Shown in pieces: positions 52,482 through 60,544 of a DNA stretch of 64,000 nucleotides. The stretch is from contig NZ_APND01000001.1 of the NCBI RefSeq assembly GCF_040361215.1, forward strand, positions 620,001-684,000. Reading direction: 5' to 3'. The position numbers and the translations under genes were made by a program. This DNA is from Salinisphaera dokdonensis. Lineage in GTDB: Bacteria > Pseudomonadota > Gammaproteobacteria > Nevskiales > Salinisphaeraceae. Numbering within the stretch: position 1 is the first letter of the stretch; each line of letters opens with the position of its first letter. A model generated the notes under the pieces. That model worked only from the letters and a program-made list of their open reading frames with translations. It was not told the origin of the DNA and made no database searches.

Positions 52482-53144
52482 ATGGGCAAACAGGACGATC
52501 TGAAACGCGCCGCCGCCGAGGCCGCCTACGAATACGTCAGTGAAGGCGAATATCTGGGCGTGGGCACCGGCTCGACCGTGAACCACTTCATCGACGTGCT
52601 TGCCGAACGCAAGCCCGAGATCCCCGGCTGCGTTTCCAGCTCCAAGGCCACCACCGAGCGCCTTCGCGCTGCCGGCTTCGACGTGGTCGATCTCAACAGC
52701 AGCGGCGAACTGGGCGTGTATATCGACGGTGCGGACGAGGCCAACGAACACCTCGAGCTGATCAAGGGCGGCGGCGGCGCGCTCACCCGCGAAAAGATCA
52801 TCGCCGGTGCGGCACGCAAATTCGTGTGCATGGTCGACGGCTCCAAGCAGGTCGACCTGCTCGGACGCTTTCCACTACCGGTGGAGGTCATCGAAATGGG
52901 CCGCTCCAGCGTGGCCCGCGCGCTGGTCAAGCTCGGCGGCGAACCGGAACTGCGCAGCGGCTTCATTTCCGACAACGGCCATCCGATCCTCGATGTCTAC
53001 AACCTCGACATCATGAACCCGATCGAACTCGAAGACGCGATCAACGCCCTGCCCGGCGTGGTCACGGTCGGCCTTTTCGCTCGCCGGCCGGCAGACGTGC
53101 TAATCGTCGGCAATGACTCGGGCGTCGAGACCCGCGAGCGCTAG
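52482..53144 (+). CDS. rpiA: Ribose-5-phosphate isomerase A
   Basis: A 220-residue enzyme interconverting ribose-5-phosphate and ribulose-5-phosphate. It has YLGVGTGSTVNHFIDVL, SSSKATTERLRAAGFDVVDLN, VYIDGADEANEHLELIKGGGGALTREKI (catalytic Asp and Glu) and VCMVDGSKQVDLLGRFPLPVEV. The stop overlaps the convergent histidine kinase stop by 4 bp. Confidence 0.98.
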   Translation: MGKQDDLKRAAAEAAYEYVSEGEYLGVGTGSTVNHFIDVLAERKPEIPGCVSSSKATTERLRAAGFDVVDLNSSGELGVYIDGADEANEHLELIKGGGGALTREKIIAGAARKFVCMVDGSKQVDLLGRFPLPVEVIEMGRSSVARALVKLGGEPELRSGFISDNGHPILDVYNLDIMNPIELEDAINALPGVVTVGLFARRPADVLIVGNDSGVETRER

Positions 53145-54490
53145 CTCGCTGGCGCGGCCGGTAGCTGCAGGCGCGCTGATAAACCGCCTGCGGCGCTGCG
53201 CTCAAGCGCCAGCGATCCCTCGTAGGCGCCGGCCAGGTCGTTGACGATGGCCAGCCCCAGGCCAGACCCCGGCACCTGTTCGTCGAACCGACGACCCGGC
53301 TGGGCGGCACTTTCCCGCTGATCCGGGTCGAGCCCCGGGCCGTCGTCGTCGATGACGATTTCCACGACGCCCCGGGCTTCAACCGACGCCACGCCAACCG
53401 TGATCACGCCATGCGCCCACTTGCAGGCGTTCTCAAGCAGGTTGCCGAGCATCTGTTCCAGATCCTGGCTTTCTCCGGCAAACAGCGCGGCCGCTGACGA
53501 CGGCTCAATATCAATCACCACGCCACGCTCCGCATAGAGACGCTGCAGCGTGCGCTGCAGCCGCTCGAGTACCGGCACGACCGGCGTTGCCTGGCCGGAA
53601 CGGCGACCGCCGGCGATACGCGTACGCGCGAGGTGCCAGTCGATCTGGCGCTGCATGGCCTCGACTTCATGTCGCAACCGCTGGGCACGTTCGACCTCGC
53701 CGTGGCGCTGCATGCGCGCAGCCTCGTTGCCGACTACCGATAGCGGCGTCTTCAGCGCGTGGGCCAGGTTGCCGGCCTGGCGCCGGGCGCGCTCGATCAG
53801 CGAGGCATTGTGCGCGAGCACGCTGTTGAGATCCTCGACCAGCGGCGATACCTCGCCCGGATAGTCGCCGGACAGCCGTTCCGCGCGCGCGCCGCGAATA
53901 GCCGCCAGTTCGCGGCGCAACCGGCCGAGCGGCTGCAGCCCGAGGCGTACCTGAAGCGCCGCGGCGAGAATCAGCCCGAGCGCCAGCAAACCCAGCGCGA
54001 TAGCCATCGTGCGGCGGAAATCGTCCACGGCGGCTTCGACGGGCTCGAGGCTCGCGGCCACGGTCAACCGTAGCGGCGCCTCGATACGCGGCAGCGTCAC
54101 GTCACGCACCACCGCCAGCAGCGGCATGCCGCGCGGGCCGTCGATCCGCTGTAGCGATCCGCCGTCGGAGTCCGGCGCGAGCGCCTGATCCCAGAGCGAA
54201 CGCGAGCGGATCAACACGTCGTCGTCGCGATCGACTTCCCAGTAATAGCCGGACAGCACGCGCTGGTAGAGCGGGTCGCTCATCGCGCGCGGATGGGTGA
54301 TGTTGCCGTCGGCCGTGGTTTCCAGTTGAGAGACCAGCTGCAGGAAATCAGCGTCCAAACGCCGCGCCAGCTCGTCTTCCAGATGATCGCGAAACAGCAC
54401 CGACAACAGCACGCCGGTGGCAACCAGTGCCAGTACGATCCACGCGACGGCGCCGAGAAACAGTCGCCGCTGCAGCGATGCGCGCCTCAT
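53141..54490 (-). CDS. Two-component sensor histidine kinase (PhoQ/QseC type)
   Basis: A 449-residue membrane kinase. TM1 at about 13-33, a periplasmic sensor domain about 34-160, TM2 about 162-182, then HAMP (about 185-235). The H box NLAHALKTPLSVVGNEA contains the phospho-His, the N box is LEQMLGNLLENACKWAHG, and the G box is GSGLGLAIVNDLAGAYEG. The LAHALKTPL H box is typical of PhoQ. Overlaps the response regulator by 4 bp (ATGA), forming a pair. Confidence 0.94.
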   Translation of the reverse strand: MRRASLQRRLFLGAVAWIVLALVATGVLLSVLFRDHLEDELARRLDADFLQLVSQLETTADGNITHPRAMSDPLYQRVLSGYYWEVDRDDDVLIRSRSLWDQALAPDSDGGSLQRIDGPRGMPLLAVVRDVTLPRIEAPLRLTVAASLEPVEAAVDDFRRTMAIALGLLALGLILAAALQVRLGLQPLGRLRRELAAIRGARAERLSGDYPGEVSPLVEDLNSVLAHNASLIERARRQAGNLAHALKTPLSVVGNEAARMQRHGEVERAQRLRHEVEAMQRQIDWHLARTRIAGGRRSGQATPVVPVLERLQRTLQRLYAERGVVIDIEPSSAAALFAGESQDLEQMLGNLLENACKWAHGVITVGVASVEARGVVEIVIDDDGPGLDPDQRESAAQPGRRFDEQVPGSGLGLAIVNDLAGAYEGSLALERSAAGGLSARLQLPAAPAS

Positions 54491-55167
54491 GCGTCGGATG
54501 CCGCTGCCGGCTGTTCACCAAAGCGATAGCCAAAGCCACGCTCGGTATGGATCACGGCCAGATCCAGCTTGCTGCGCAGACGACGGATGAAGACTTCGAT
54601 GGTGTTGGAGTCGCGGTCGAAATCCTGAGCATAAATATGTTCGATGAGCTCGCTGCGGGACACGATCTCGTCGGCGTGATGCATCAGATACGACAACACC
54701 CGGTACTCATGGCCGGTGAGCTTGATGGGCCGGCCGGCGACGCTGACCCGCGCCGAACGCGTATCCAGGGTGACGCCGGCGATGGTAAGCACCGCAGACG
54801 CCATGCCGCTCGCGCGACGAATCAGCGCTCGCAGGCGGGCGAGCAACTCTTCCATGCGAAACGGCTTGGCCAGATAGTCGTCGGCGCCGGCGTCCATGCC
54901 GTCGACCTTCTCGTGCCACTCGCCGCGCGCGGTGAGCACGAGCACCGGCGTGGTCATGTCCTCGGCACGCCAGCGGCGCAGTACGCTCAGGCCGTCGAGT
55001 CGCGGCAGCCCGAGATCGAGCACGACGGCGTCGTAGGGTTCGGTCGCGCCTCGGTACGCCGCGTCCTCCCCGTCCGTGGATACGTCCACGGCATAGCCCG
55101 CCTCGCCGAGTGCTTCGACGAGCTGATCGGCGAGCGTGGGTTCGTCTTCGACTATTAACAGCCGCAT
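54487..55167 (-). CDS. OmpR-family response regulator
   Basis: A 226-residue regulator of the PhoP/QseB/PmrA group. The receiver domain begins MRLLIVEDEPTLADQL, the phospho-acceptor Asp is in YDAVVLDLGLPRLDGL (about Asp51), and the C-terminal winged helix has LTGHEYRVLSYLMHHADEIVSRSELIEHIY and TIEVFIRRLRSKL. The start MRLLIVEDE is fixed by the family. Its downstream partner is the kinase; PepSY proteins upstream may be its targets. Confidence 0.96.
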   Translation of the reverse strand: MRLLIVEDEPTLADQLVEALGEAGYAVDVSTDGEDAAYRGATEPYDAVVLDLGLPRLDGLSVLRRWRAEDMTTPVLVLTARGEWHEKVDGMDAGADDYLAKPFRMEELLARLRALIRRASGMASAVLTIAGVTLDTRSARVSVAGRPIKLTGHEYRVLSYLMHHADEIVSRSELIEHIYAQDFDRDSNTIEVFIRRLRSKLDLAVIHTERGFGYRFGEQPAAASDA

Positions 55168-55180
55168 CAGGGAAGTCGCA

Positions 55181-55549
55181 TCAGTCGGGCGTCCCGGGCG
55201 GTACGCATTCGAGCGCGCCCAGGCGCTTGCCCTCGGCCTCGAGCAGGCGCAGGTCGGCGGCATCGTACTCCAACTCGGCAACGTCGCCCTGCGGGCCGAG
55301 CATCTTGATTTCGTAGATCCAGCGGCCGTCGTCTTCCTCGAGTTCCATCTCCACGAAGCGACCGCGGCAATCGCGCTCGACCTGGGCGAGGAGTTGCCCG
55401 AACGGCCGGATCTCGCCGGCGTCGAGGGCGCGGCGCGCGGCGCGCGCGTCGGCCGCGTCCGAGTCGTCGGCTTTTAGCACGCCTACGCTGCTCACGGCGC
55501 CGATCGCCACGAGCAGGCAAAAGATAGTCGAGAGGAATAGAAGTCGCAT
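55181..55549 (-). CDS. Small exported PepSY-like protein
   Basis: A 122-residue protein with a signal peptide (MRLLFLSTIFCLLVAIGAVS, residues 1-20) and one PepSY-type repeat (LLAQVERDCRGRFVEMELEEDDGRWIYEIKML-type: positions about 55-85). It ends with AEGKRLGALECVPPG. PepSY proteins often sit next to PhoPQ-like systems and may sense or dampen them. It precedes the response regulator by 13 bp in the same direction. Confidence 0.8.
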   Translation of the reverse strand: MRLLFLSTIFCLLVAIGAVSSVGVLKADDSDAADARAARRALDAGEIRPFGQLLAQVERDCRGRFVEMELEEDDGRWIYEIKMLGPQGDVAELEYDAADLRLLEAEGKRLGALECVPPGTPD

Positions 55550-55584
55550 GACGCTATTGCATGGCCGCGGCGATGAATTGGCGA

Positions 55585-55611
55585 TTAACAAGATGTTCAC
55601 CATGAATTCGA
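55585..55611. promoter_or_regulatory. Possible 11-bp-spaced direct repeats, regulator box
   Basis: TTAAC (55585), TTCAC (55596) and TTCGA (55607) recur at 11-bp intervals between the two divergent PepSY-like genes. OmpR-family regulators typically bind direct repeats with this period. The match is short and could be chance. Confidence 0.25.
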
Positions 55612-55657
55612 TGGCAGCTGTCCAGACTGGCTCTCGAACTCAACGCAAGGAGGACAT

Positions 55658-55939
55658 ATGTCCCGTTTCAATAACCGTATCGCACCCTTTGCCCTCGCCG
55701 CCGCCTTGGTCGCAGGCCCGGGCGTCGCCCTCGCGCAGACCGGCACCAGCGACAACACCAAGTCGATTGTCGACGTTGTCCAGATGCTCGAATCCAAGGA
55801 TTACACGAACATCGACAGCATCGATCGTGAAATGGATCGCTACGAGGTCGAGGCCACCGACCCCGCCGGCCAGCACGTAGAGCTGACCGTCGACGGCAAG
55901 ACCGGCGAAGTCCTGCACAGCGAGCGCGACGACGACTGA
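55658..55939 (+). CDS. PepSY-domain periplasmic protein
   Basis: A 93-residue exported protein. Signal peptide MSRFNNRIAPFALAAALVAGPGVALA (cleavage near 26), then a single PepSY domain (VVQMLESKDYTNIDSIDRE ... EVEATDPAGQHVELTVDGKTGEVL). A good AAGGAGG-like site (CAAGGAGGA) precedes the ATG. Divergent from the PepSY/response-regulator genes; a terminator follows. Probably a target or co-sensor of the two-component system. Confidence 0.9.
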   Translation: MSRFNNRIAPFALAAALVAGPGVALAQTGTSDNTKSIVDVVQMLESKDYTNIDSIDREMDRYEVEATDPAGQHVELTVDGKTGEVLHSERDDD

Positions 55940-55961
55940 TCGTCGACACGCGCGGCAAGGC

Positions 55962-55991
55962 AAGGCCCGTCTGTTTTCAGGCGGGCCTTTT
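55962..55991 (+). terminator. Intrinsic terminator after the PepSY gene
   Basis: AAGGCCCGTCTG and CAGGCGGGCCTT form a 12-bp stem with one G-T pair and a TTTT loop, followed by TTT. It lies 22 bp past the stop. Confidence 0.9.
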
Positions 55992-56089
55992 TCATGCCAC
56001 GCGCCTGCGCCTGCGGATCGCATGGCCGACATCATTGCAGCATACAGCGGTACAATCGCGCGCCTTGCCGTGTCCAATGCCTAATTACC

Positions 56090-57292
56090 GTGAACGCTGA
56101 AACGACCGAACTCACCCCGAACACACCCCTCGTCTGGCTGATGGCCCTGGCCTGTGGCCTGTCGGTGGGCGGTTTGTATTACGCCCAGCCGTTGCTGGAT
56201 CTACTCTCGCGCACTCTCGACGTTTCCAGCACCGCCGCCGCCAGTATCGTCACCGTGACCCAGCTCGGCTACGCCGCCGGGTTGGTGCTGCTCGTGCCGC
56301 TGGGTGATTTCTTCAACCGTCGCCGACTGGTGCCGCTGCTGTGTCTCGGTTCGACACTGTCGCTTGCAGCGGCCGCCTTCGCGCCGGGCTTTGGCGGTTT
56401 CATCGTCGCCAGCATCCTGATCGGCGTGACCGCCACGGCGGCACAGATTCTCGTACCCATGGCAGCCCATCTGGCCGCCCCGAACGCGCGGGGCGCGGTC
56501 GTCGGCCGGGTCATGAGCGGGCTGCTCATCGGCATCCTGCTCGCCCGGGCATTCTCCGGACTGATCGCGGACATCGCGGGCTGGCGTGCGGTATTCGGCT
56601 TCGCTGCCGTCGTCATGCTCGGTCAGGCAGCCGTGCTGCATCGTGTGTTGCCGAACACGGCCAGCACCGCCGGCGCGCTGCGCTACGGCCAGGTGCTGCG
56701 CTCGGTCGGCGCGCTGCTCGTCGAGGAACCGCAGCTGCGCCAGCGCATCGTCTATGGGTCGCTCGGCTTTGCGGCCTTCACCATCATGTGGACCACGCTG
56801 CCGTTCCTGCTCGCGCCCGCCCCGTATCACTACAGCGAAACCACCATCGGCCTGTTCAGCCTGCTCGGCGCGGCCGGCGCGCTCGGCGCCTCGTTGGCCG
56901 GTAACCTGCACGATCGCGGCCACGGCCGGATCGCGACCGCCGGCTTCATGCTTATCGCGCTGACATCGTTCGCGCTCATGGGCCTGCTGCCCCATCAGCT
57001 GACCGCGCTCGTGGTCGGCATTCTGCTGATGGACCTGGGAGTGCAGGGCGTACAGATTCTCAACCAGAGCACGATCTATACCCTGCGACCGGAAGCGCGC
57101 AGCCGAATCACGACGGCGTATATGGGCTGCTTCTTTCTCGGCGGCGCAGCGGGTTCGCTGATCGCCGGCGTGGCGTTCGAGGTCGCCGGCTGGCGCGGCA
57201 CGATGGCGGTCGCCGGTCTGCTCGAAGCGGTCGCGCTCGGCTTCTGGTGTCTCGAACCGCGGCAGGTTATTGCGCGCGAAGGCACGGGTTGA
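56090..57292 (+). CDS. MFS transporter (drug/sugar efflux type)
   Basis: A 400-residue inner-membrane protein with about twelve helices. The family motif A region is VPLGDFFNRRRLVPLL, and the second half has GNLHDRGHGRIA. N-terminal sequence MALACGLSVGGLYYAQPLLDLL resembles YnfM/YgaY-type transporters. The start is not certain: GTG at 56090 is preferred, because the upstream 32 residues are unlike the family. The substrate is unknown. Confidence 0.88.
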   Translation: MNAETTELTPNTPLVWLMALACGLSVGGLYYAQPLLDLLSRTLDVSSTAAASIVTVTQLGYAAGLVLLVPLGDFFNRRRLVPLLCLGSTLSLAAAAFAPGFGGFIVASILIGVTATAAQILVPMAAHLAAPNARGAVVGRVMSGLLIGILLARAFSGLIADIAGWRAVFGFAAVVMLGQAAVLHRVLPNTASTAGALRYGQVLRSVGALLVEEPQLRQRIVYGSLGFAAFTIMWTTLPFLLAPAPYHYSETTIGLFSLLGAAGALGASLAGNLHDRGHGRIATAGFMLIALTSFALMGLLPHQLTALVVGILLMDLGVQGVQILNQSTIYTLRPEARSRITTAYMGCFFLGGAAGSLIAGVAFEVAGWRGTMAVAGLLEAVALGFWCLEPRQVIAREGTG

Positions 57293-57404
57293 ACCGCGCC
57301 GCCGCGCTTGAACTCCAAGCCGGGTGCGTGCGGTTCACGCTGGGTGCGGCCACAGGTAAGCTGGCGAACCCACGTTTGCCCCGCCTGCCGGCGAAGCGAT
57401 TGCC

Positions 57405-58118
57405 ATGAGCGAAACGATCCGCGTCACTGTCGAATGCTTCGGCGAACTCGAGCGGCTGATGCAGGCCGAGTCGGTCACCGTCGACGTCGACGCGCCGCAT
57501 ACCTCCGCCGAACTCATCGTCTGTGCCCAGCGCCAGTACCCGGCGGCGGCCGATCTGCTCTCGCGTACCGCCTGTGCGCGCGGTGACAGACTGCTCGCGG
57601 CAACGGACACGCTGGCCGAGAACGACACGGTCGCGTTGATTCCACCGGTATCCGGCGGCCAGCCGGCATCCGACTCGCATCATCTGACCGACGCGCCGCT
57701 CGACCTCGACGCGCTCATGGATGAAACCGCTGACGACGAATGCGGCGCGCTGGTCGTGTTCGGCGGCACCGTGCGGCTGGCCAACAACGGGCGCGAAGTC
57801 GCGTCGATGGATTACTCCGCCTACGGCCCGCTCGCCGCCCGTACGATCGCGGATATCGAGGCCGAGACGATCGAGCGCTTCGATGTATCCGCCTGCCGTA
57901 TCCAGCATCGCACTGGCCGGCTCGGCCTCGGGGCGGTCAGTGTCTATATCGTGGTCCGCGCGGTGCATCGCGCCGCGGCCTTCGACGCCGCGCGCAATGC
58001 GCTCGAAGAGCTGAAGGCGCGCGTCGCGGTATGGAAGAACGAACACTATGCAGACGGCAGCAGCGCCTATCTCGAAGGCACGGAAGTCGTGCAACCCGAA
58101 CGTCCGCGCAAGCCATAG
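57405..58118 (+). CDS. MoaD-MoaE fusion (molybdopterin synthase)
   Basis: A 237-residue fusion. Residues 1-85 are MoaD (RVTVECFGELERL, then LAENDTVALIPPVSGG); the Gly84-Gly85 that should be the free C-terminus for thiocarboxylation is followed directly by more protein. Residues about 95-235 are MoaE (ECGALVVFGGTVR, SVYIVVRAVHRAAAF, LKARVAVWKNEHY). MoaE and MoaD together insert sulphur into precursor Z. As in mycobacterial MoaX, the chain would need cutting after Gly85 to be thiolated. Confidence 0.93.
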   Translation: MSETIRVTVECFGELERLMQAESVTVDVDAPHTSAELIVCAQRQYPAAADLLSRTACARGDRLLAATDTLAENDTVALIPPVSGGQPASDSHHLTDAPLDLDALMDETADDECGALVVFGGTVRLANNGREVASMDYSAYGPLAARTIADIEAETIERFDVSACRIQHRTGRLGLGAVSVYIVVRAVHRAAAFDAARNALEELKARVAVWKNEHYADGSSAYLEGTEVVQPERPRKP

Positions 58119-58130
58119 AAGGAAGCACCG

Positions 58131-59051
58131 ATGAAAGACGTCGGCATGAAACCCGAGACGCTGCGCTCGGCGACCGCGACCACCAGCTTTTACGCACCCG
58201 GCCATTGCCTGCAGCGCATCGCCGATCGCGACACGGAGAAAGGCGATCCGCAGGCCTCGGCGCGTATCGCCGGCATTCTCGCGGCCAAGCGCACCGACGA
58301 ACTGCTGCCGCTATGCCATCCGCTGCCCATCCATGCGGCCGAAGTGCATTTCGCGGTGGAGAGCGATCGCGTGGTGATCGAGGCCGAAGTCCACACGATC
58401 GGCCCAACGGGCGTGGAGATGGAAGCGCTGACCGCTGCCAGCATGGCCGCTCTCACGCTCTACGACATGCTCAAGCCCTATGCCGAGCCCGAGGAACTGG
58501 CGATCGGCGATACCCGCCTGCTCGACAAGACCGGCGGCAAGAGCCATTTCAAGCGCACGCTGAAGCAGCCGCTGTCCGCCAGCGTGCTGATGGTGTCCAA
58601 CCCAGTGGCCGACGGCAACAAGCCGGACACCGCCGGCCGCCAGGTCGTCGAAGGGTTGGAACAGGCCGGCTTCACGCCGCTGGATTACCAGATCCTGCCC
58701 GACAGCGAATCACGTGTGCGCGAAGCGATGCAGACCGCGCTGGCGGCCGGCACGAATCTGATCATCACGGTCGGCGGCACCGGCATCGGGCCGAAAGACC
58801 GCGTGGTCGAGACCATCGAGCCGATGCTCACCACGCCCATGCCGGGGCTGATGGAAACCGCCCGCGCCTTCGGTCAGCGCCGCACGCCCTATGCGGTGCT
58901 GTCGCGCGGAGTGGCCGGGTTTGCCCATAACTCGCTGGTGCTGACTTTTCCCGGCAGCCGCTCGGGCTCGGAGGAAACGCTGGCGGCCCTGCTGCCGAGC
59001 ATCGTGCACGTGCTGGAAATCCACGAGCGCTTCGCTGGGCACGCGGGCTAG
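58131..59051 (+). CDS. MoaC-MoaB fusion (molybdenum cofactor synthesis)
   Basis: A 306-residue bifunctional protein. Residues 1-150 are MoaC (ARIAGILAAKRTDELLPLCHPLPI, GVEMEALTAASMAALTLYDM, LLDKTGGKSHFKR), which makes cyclic pyranopterin monophosphate with MoaA. Residues about 155-306 are MoaB/MogA-like (VLMVSNPVADGNKPDTAG, IITVGGTGIGPKDRVVETIEPML), which adenylylate molybdopterin. It follows the MoaD-MoaE gene by 12 bp. moaA is not in the window. Confidence 0.94.
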   Translation: MKDVGMKPETLRSATATTSFYAPGHCLQRIADRDTEKGDPQASARIAGILAAKRTDELLPLCHPLPIHAAEVHFAVESDRVVIEAEVHTIGPTGVEMEALTAASMAALTLYDMLKPYAEPEELAIGDTRLLDKTGGKSHFKRTLKQPLSASVLMVSNPVADGNKPDTAGRQVVEGLEQAGFTPLDYQILPDSESRVREAMQTALAAGTNLIITVGGTGIGPKDRVVETIEPMLTTPMPGLMETARAFGQRRTPYAVLSRGVAGFAHNSLVLTFPGSRSGSEETLAALLPSIVHVLEIHERFAGHAG

Positions 59052-59060
59052 AACGAAAAA

Positions 59061-59084
59061 GCCGGACGCGGTTTCGCGCCCGGC
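59061..59084 (-). terminator. Terminator of the DUF1496-like gene
   Basis: GCCGGACGCG and CGCGCCCGGC form a stem with one mismatch around GTTT. On the minus strand it is followed by TTTTTC, 27 bp past the 59111 stop. It may also slow the convergent moaCB transcript. Confidence 0.8.
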
Positions 59085-59110
59085 CTGTCGTCATCAACAC
59101 ATGCTCAGGC

Positions 59111-59383
59111 CTAGGACTCGGGCTCTATGGCGACCCAGCTCAGGGTGCCGGTACCGCTGTTCTTGTCCATCTTGCAGACGTAAGGCTTCTCGTTCATCGT
59201 AACGACCGAGCCTGCGCTATAGATGTTGCTGCGCTGCAGACAGACCTTGTCGAGCGGCAACTCGGAAGCCTTTGTCGCATCGGTCGACTTCGAATCAAGG
59301 GTCTCCGATTGTTGTGCGAAAGCCGGCCCTGCCGCGGCCATCGCCAACACCATCGCACCCGTTGCCAGTAACGCTCTCCTCAT
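59111..59383 (-). CDS. Small periplasmic protein, DUF1496-like
   Basis: A 90-residue exported protein: signal peptide MRRALLATGAMVLAMAAAGPAFA, then a short domain with VCLQRSNIYSAGSVVTMNEKPYVC that matches the Cys-x-YS-x-G-xx-Cys layout of DUF1496 proteins. The two cysteines probably form a disulphide. AAGGAG lies seven bases before the ATG. Function unknown. Lies between moaCB and modC. Confidence 0.82.
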   Translation of the reverse strand: MRRALLATGAMVLAMAAAGPAFAQQSETLDSKSTDATKASELPLDKVCLQRSNIYSAGSVVTMNEKPYVCKMDKNSGTGTLSWVAIEPES

Positions 59384-59443
59384 CGCTTTCTCCTTGGAAG
59401 ACGTGCGATTCGAATCTAGCAGAAAGCGTGTTCTGCGCCGCAA

Positions 59444-60544
59444 TCACAGGCCGCCAAGACGCTCCCAGGCCTGTTCCGCGAGCGCCAGACTCTTGATCAC
59501 CGAATGGATCGGCTGCCCCACCGCCAGTTCAAGATGCTCGGCCGAGCGCCGCGTGACCCGCGCTTCCAGGCGCTGATCGCCCACGCCGATCAGCACGTTC
59601 ACGGCATAGTCGCCGTCGGCCACAAGGCTTTCGATCGTGCCGGAGAGAATATTCAGCGCACTGATCCCCTGCGGACGCTCGCGGGCGAGCATCACGTCGC
59701 GGGCCCGCACATGCACGGTCACCGCACTGCCCGGCGCCTGATCGACCCGCGGCACGAACAACGACTGGCCGCCGCAGTCGAGTTCCGACAGGCCGTCGGC
59801 CTGCTGGTGTTCGCGTACCCGGACCCGTAGCAGCGCGCCGGCATCGCGGGCCTGATCGGCGCCCAGCAGTTCGGGGCGGGCGAGAAACTCCGCCGTGGCG
59901 CCACAGTAGGCGACTCGACCGTCGCGAACCGCGACAACCTGCCGATTGGCCAGTCGCAGCAGTTCGTCGAGCTGATGGCTGACGAACACGATCGGCAGCT
60001 GCGTCTCCACGCTCAGCCGCTCCACATAAGGCAGCACTTCCTGCTTGCGCGCCGCATCGAGCGAGGCCAGCGGCTCGTCGAGCAGCAGCATCGCGGGGTT
60101 CGACAACAGCGCCCTGCCGATGGCGATCCGCTGCTGCTCGCCGCCGGACAACCCGGCCACGCGGCGACCGAGCAGCGGCCCGATATCGAGCATGTCCACG
60201 ACCTGATCGAAGCGCTCGGCATCCGGCTTGTCGCGCGCAAACCACGCGCCATAGCGCAGGTTGTGGCGCACGTTCAGATGGGTGAACAGGCGCGCCTGCT
60301 GGAACACATAGCCAATACGCCGGCGATGAGCCGGCACATGGATATTGCGTGCGCTGTCGAACACGCAGCGCCCCGCCAGTTCGACACGCCCCCGCTCGGG
60401 CCGGATCAGCCCGGCCATGATGCGCAGCAGCGTGCTCTTGCCCGCGCCGGACGGGCCGAACAGCCCGGTCACGCGCGCGTCGCTGTCGAAACGGCAATCC
60501 AGCGAGAAATCGCCGATGCGATGAGCGACGTCGATCGAGAGCAT
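59444..60544 (-). CDS. modC: Molybdate ABC transporter ATPase ModC
   Basis: A 366-residue ATPase. Walker A GLFGPSGAGKSTLL, signature AGLSGGEQQRIAIGRALL, Walker B AMLLLDEPLASLDA and a switch His (FVSHQLDE). The C-terminal domain has a TOBE/molbindin-like part with SALNILSGTIESLV. The start is ATG at 60544 or GTG at 60547, overlapping the modB stop. It powers molybdate uptake with ModB and ModA. Confidence 0.96.
   Translation of the reverse strand: MLSIDVAHRIGDFSLDCRFDSDARVTGLFGPSGAGKSTLLRIMAGLIRPERGRVELAGRCVFDSARNIHVPAHRRRIGYVFQQARLFTHLNVRHNLRYGAWFARDKPDAERFDQVVDMLDIGPLLGRRVAGLSGGEQQRIAIGRALLSNPAMLLLDEPLASLDAARKQEVLPYVERLSVETQLPIVFVSHQLDELLRLANRQVVAVRDGRVAYCGATAEFLARPELLGADQARDAGALLRVRVREHQQADGLSELDCGGQSLFVPRVDQAPGSAVTVHVRARDVMLARERPQGISALNILSGTIESLVADGDYAVNVLIGVGDQRLEARVTRRSAEHLELAVGQPIHSVIKSLALAEQAWERLGGL

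Noticed and set aside
57267..58205. 312-codon minus-strand frame opposite moaDE
   Set aside because: No domain and no ribosome-binding site; the plus strand carries a recognised fusion.
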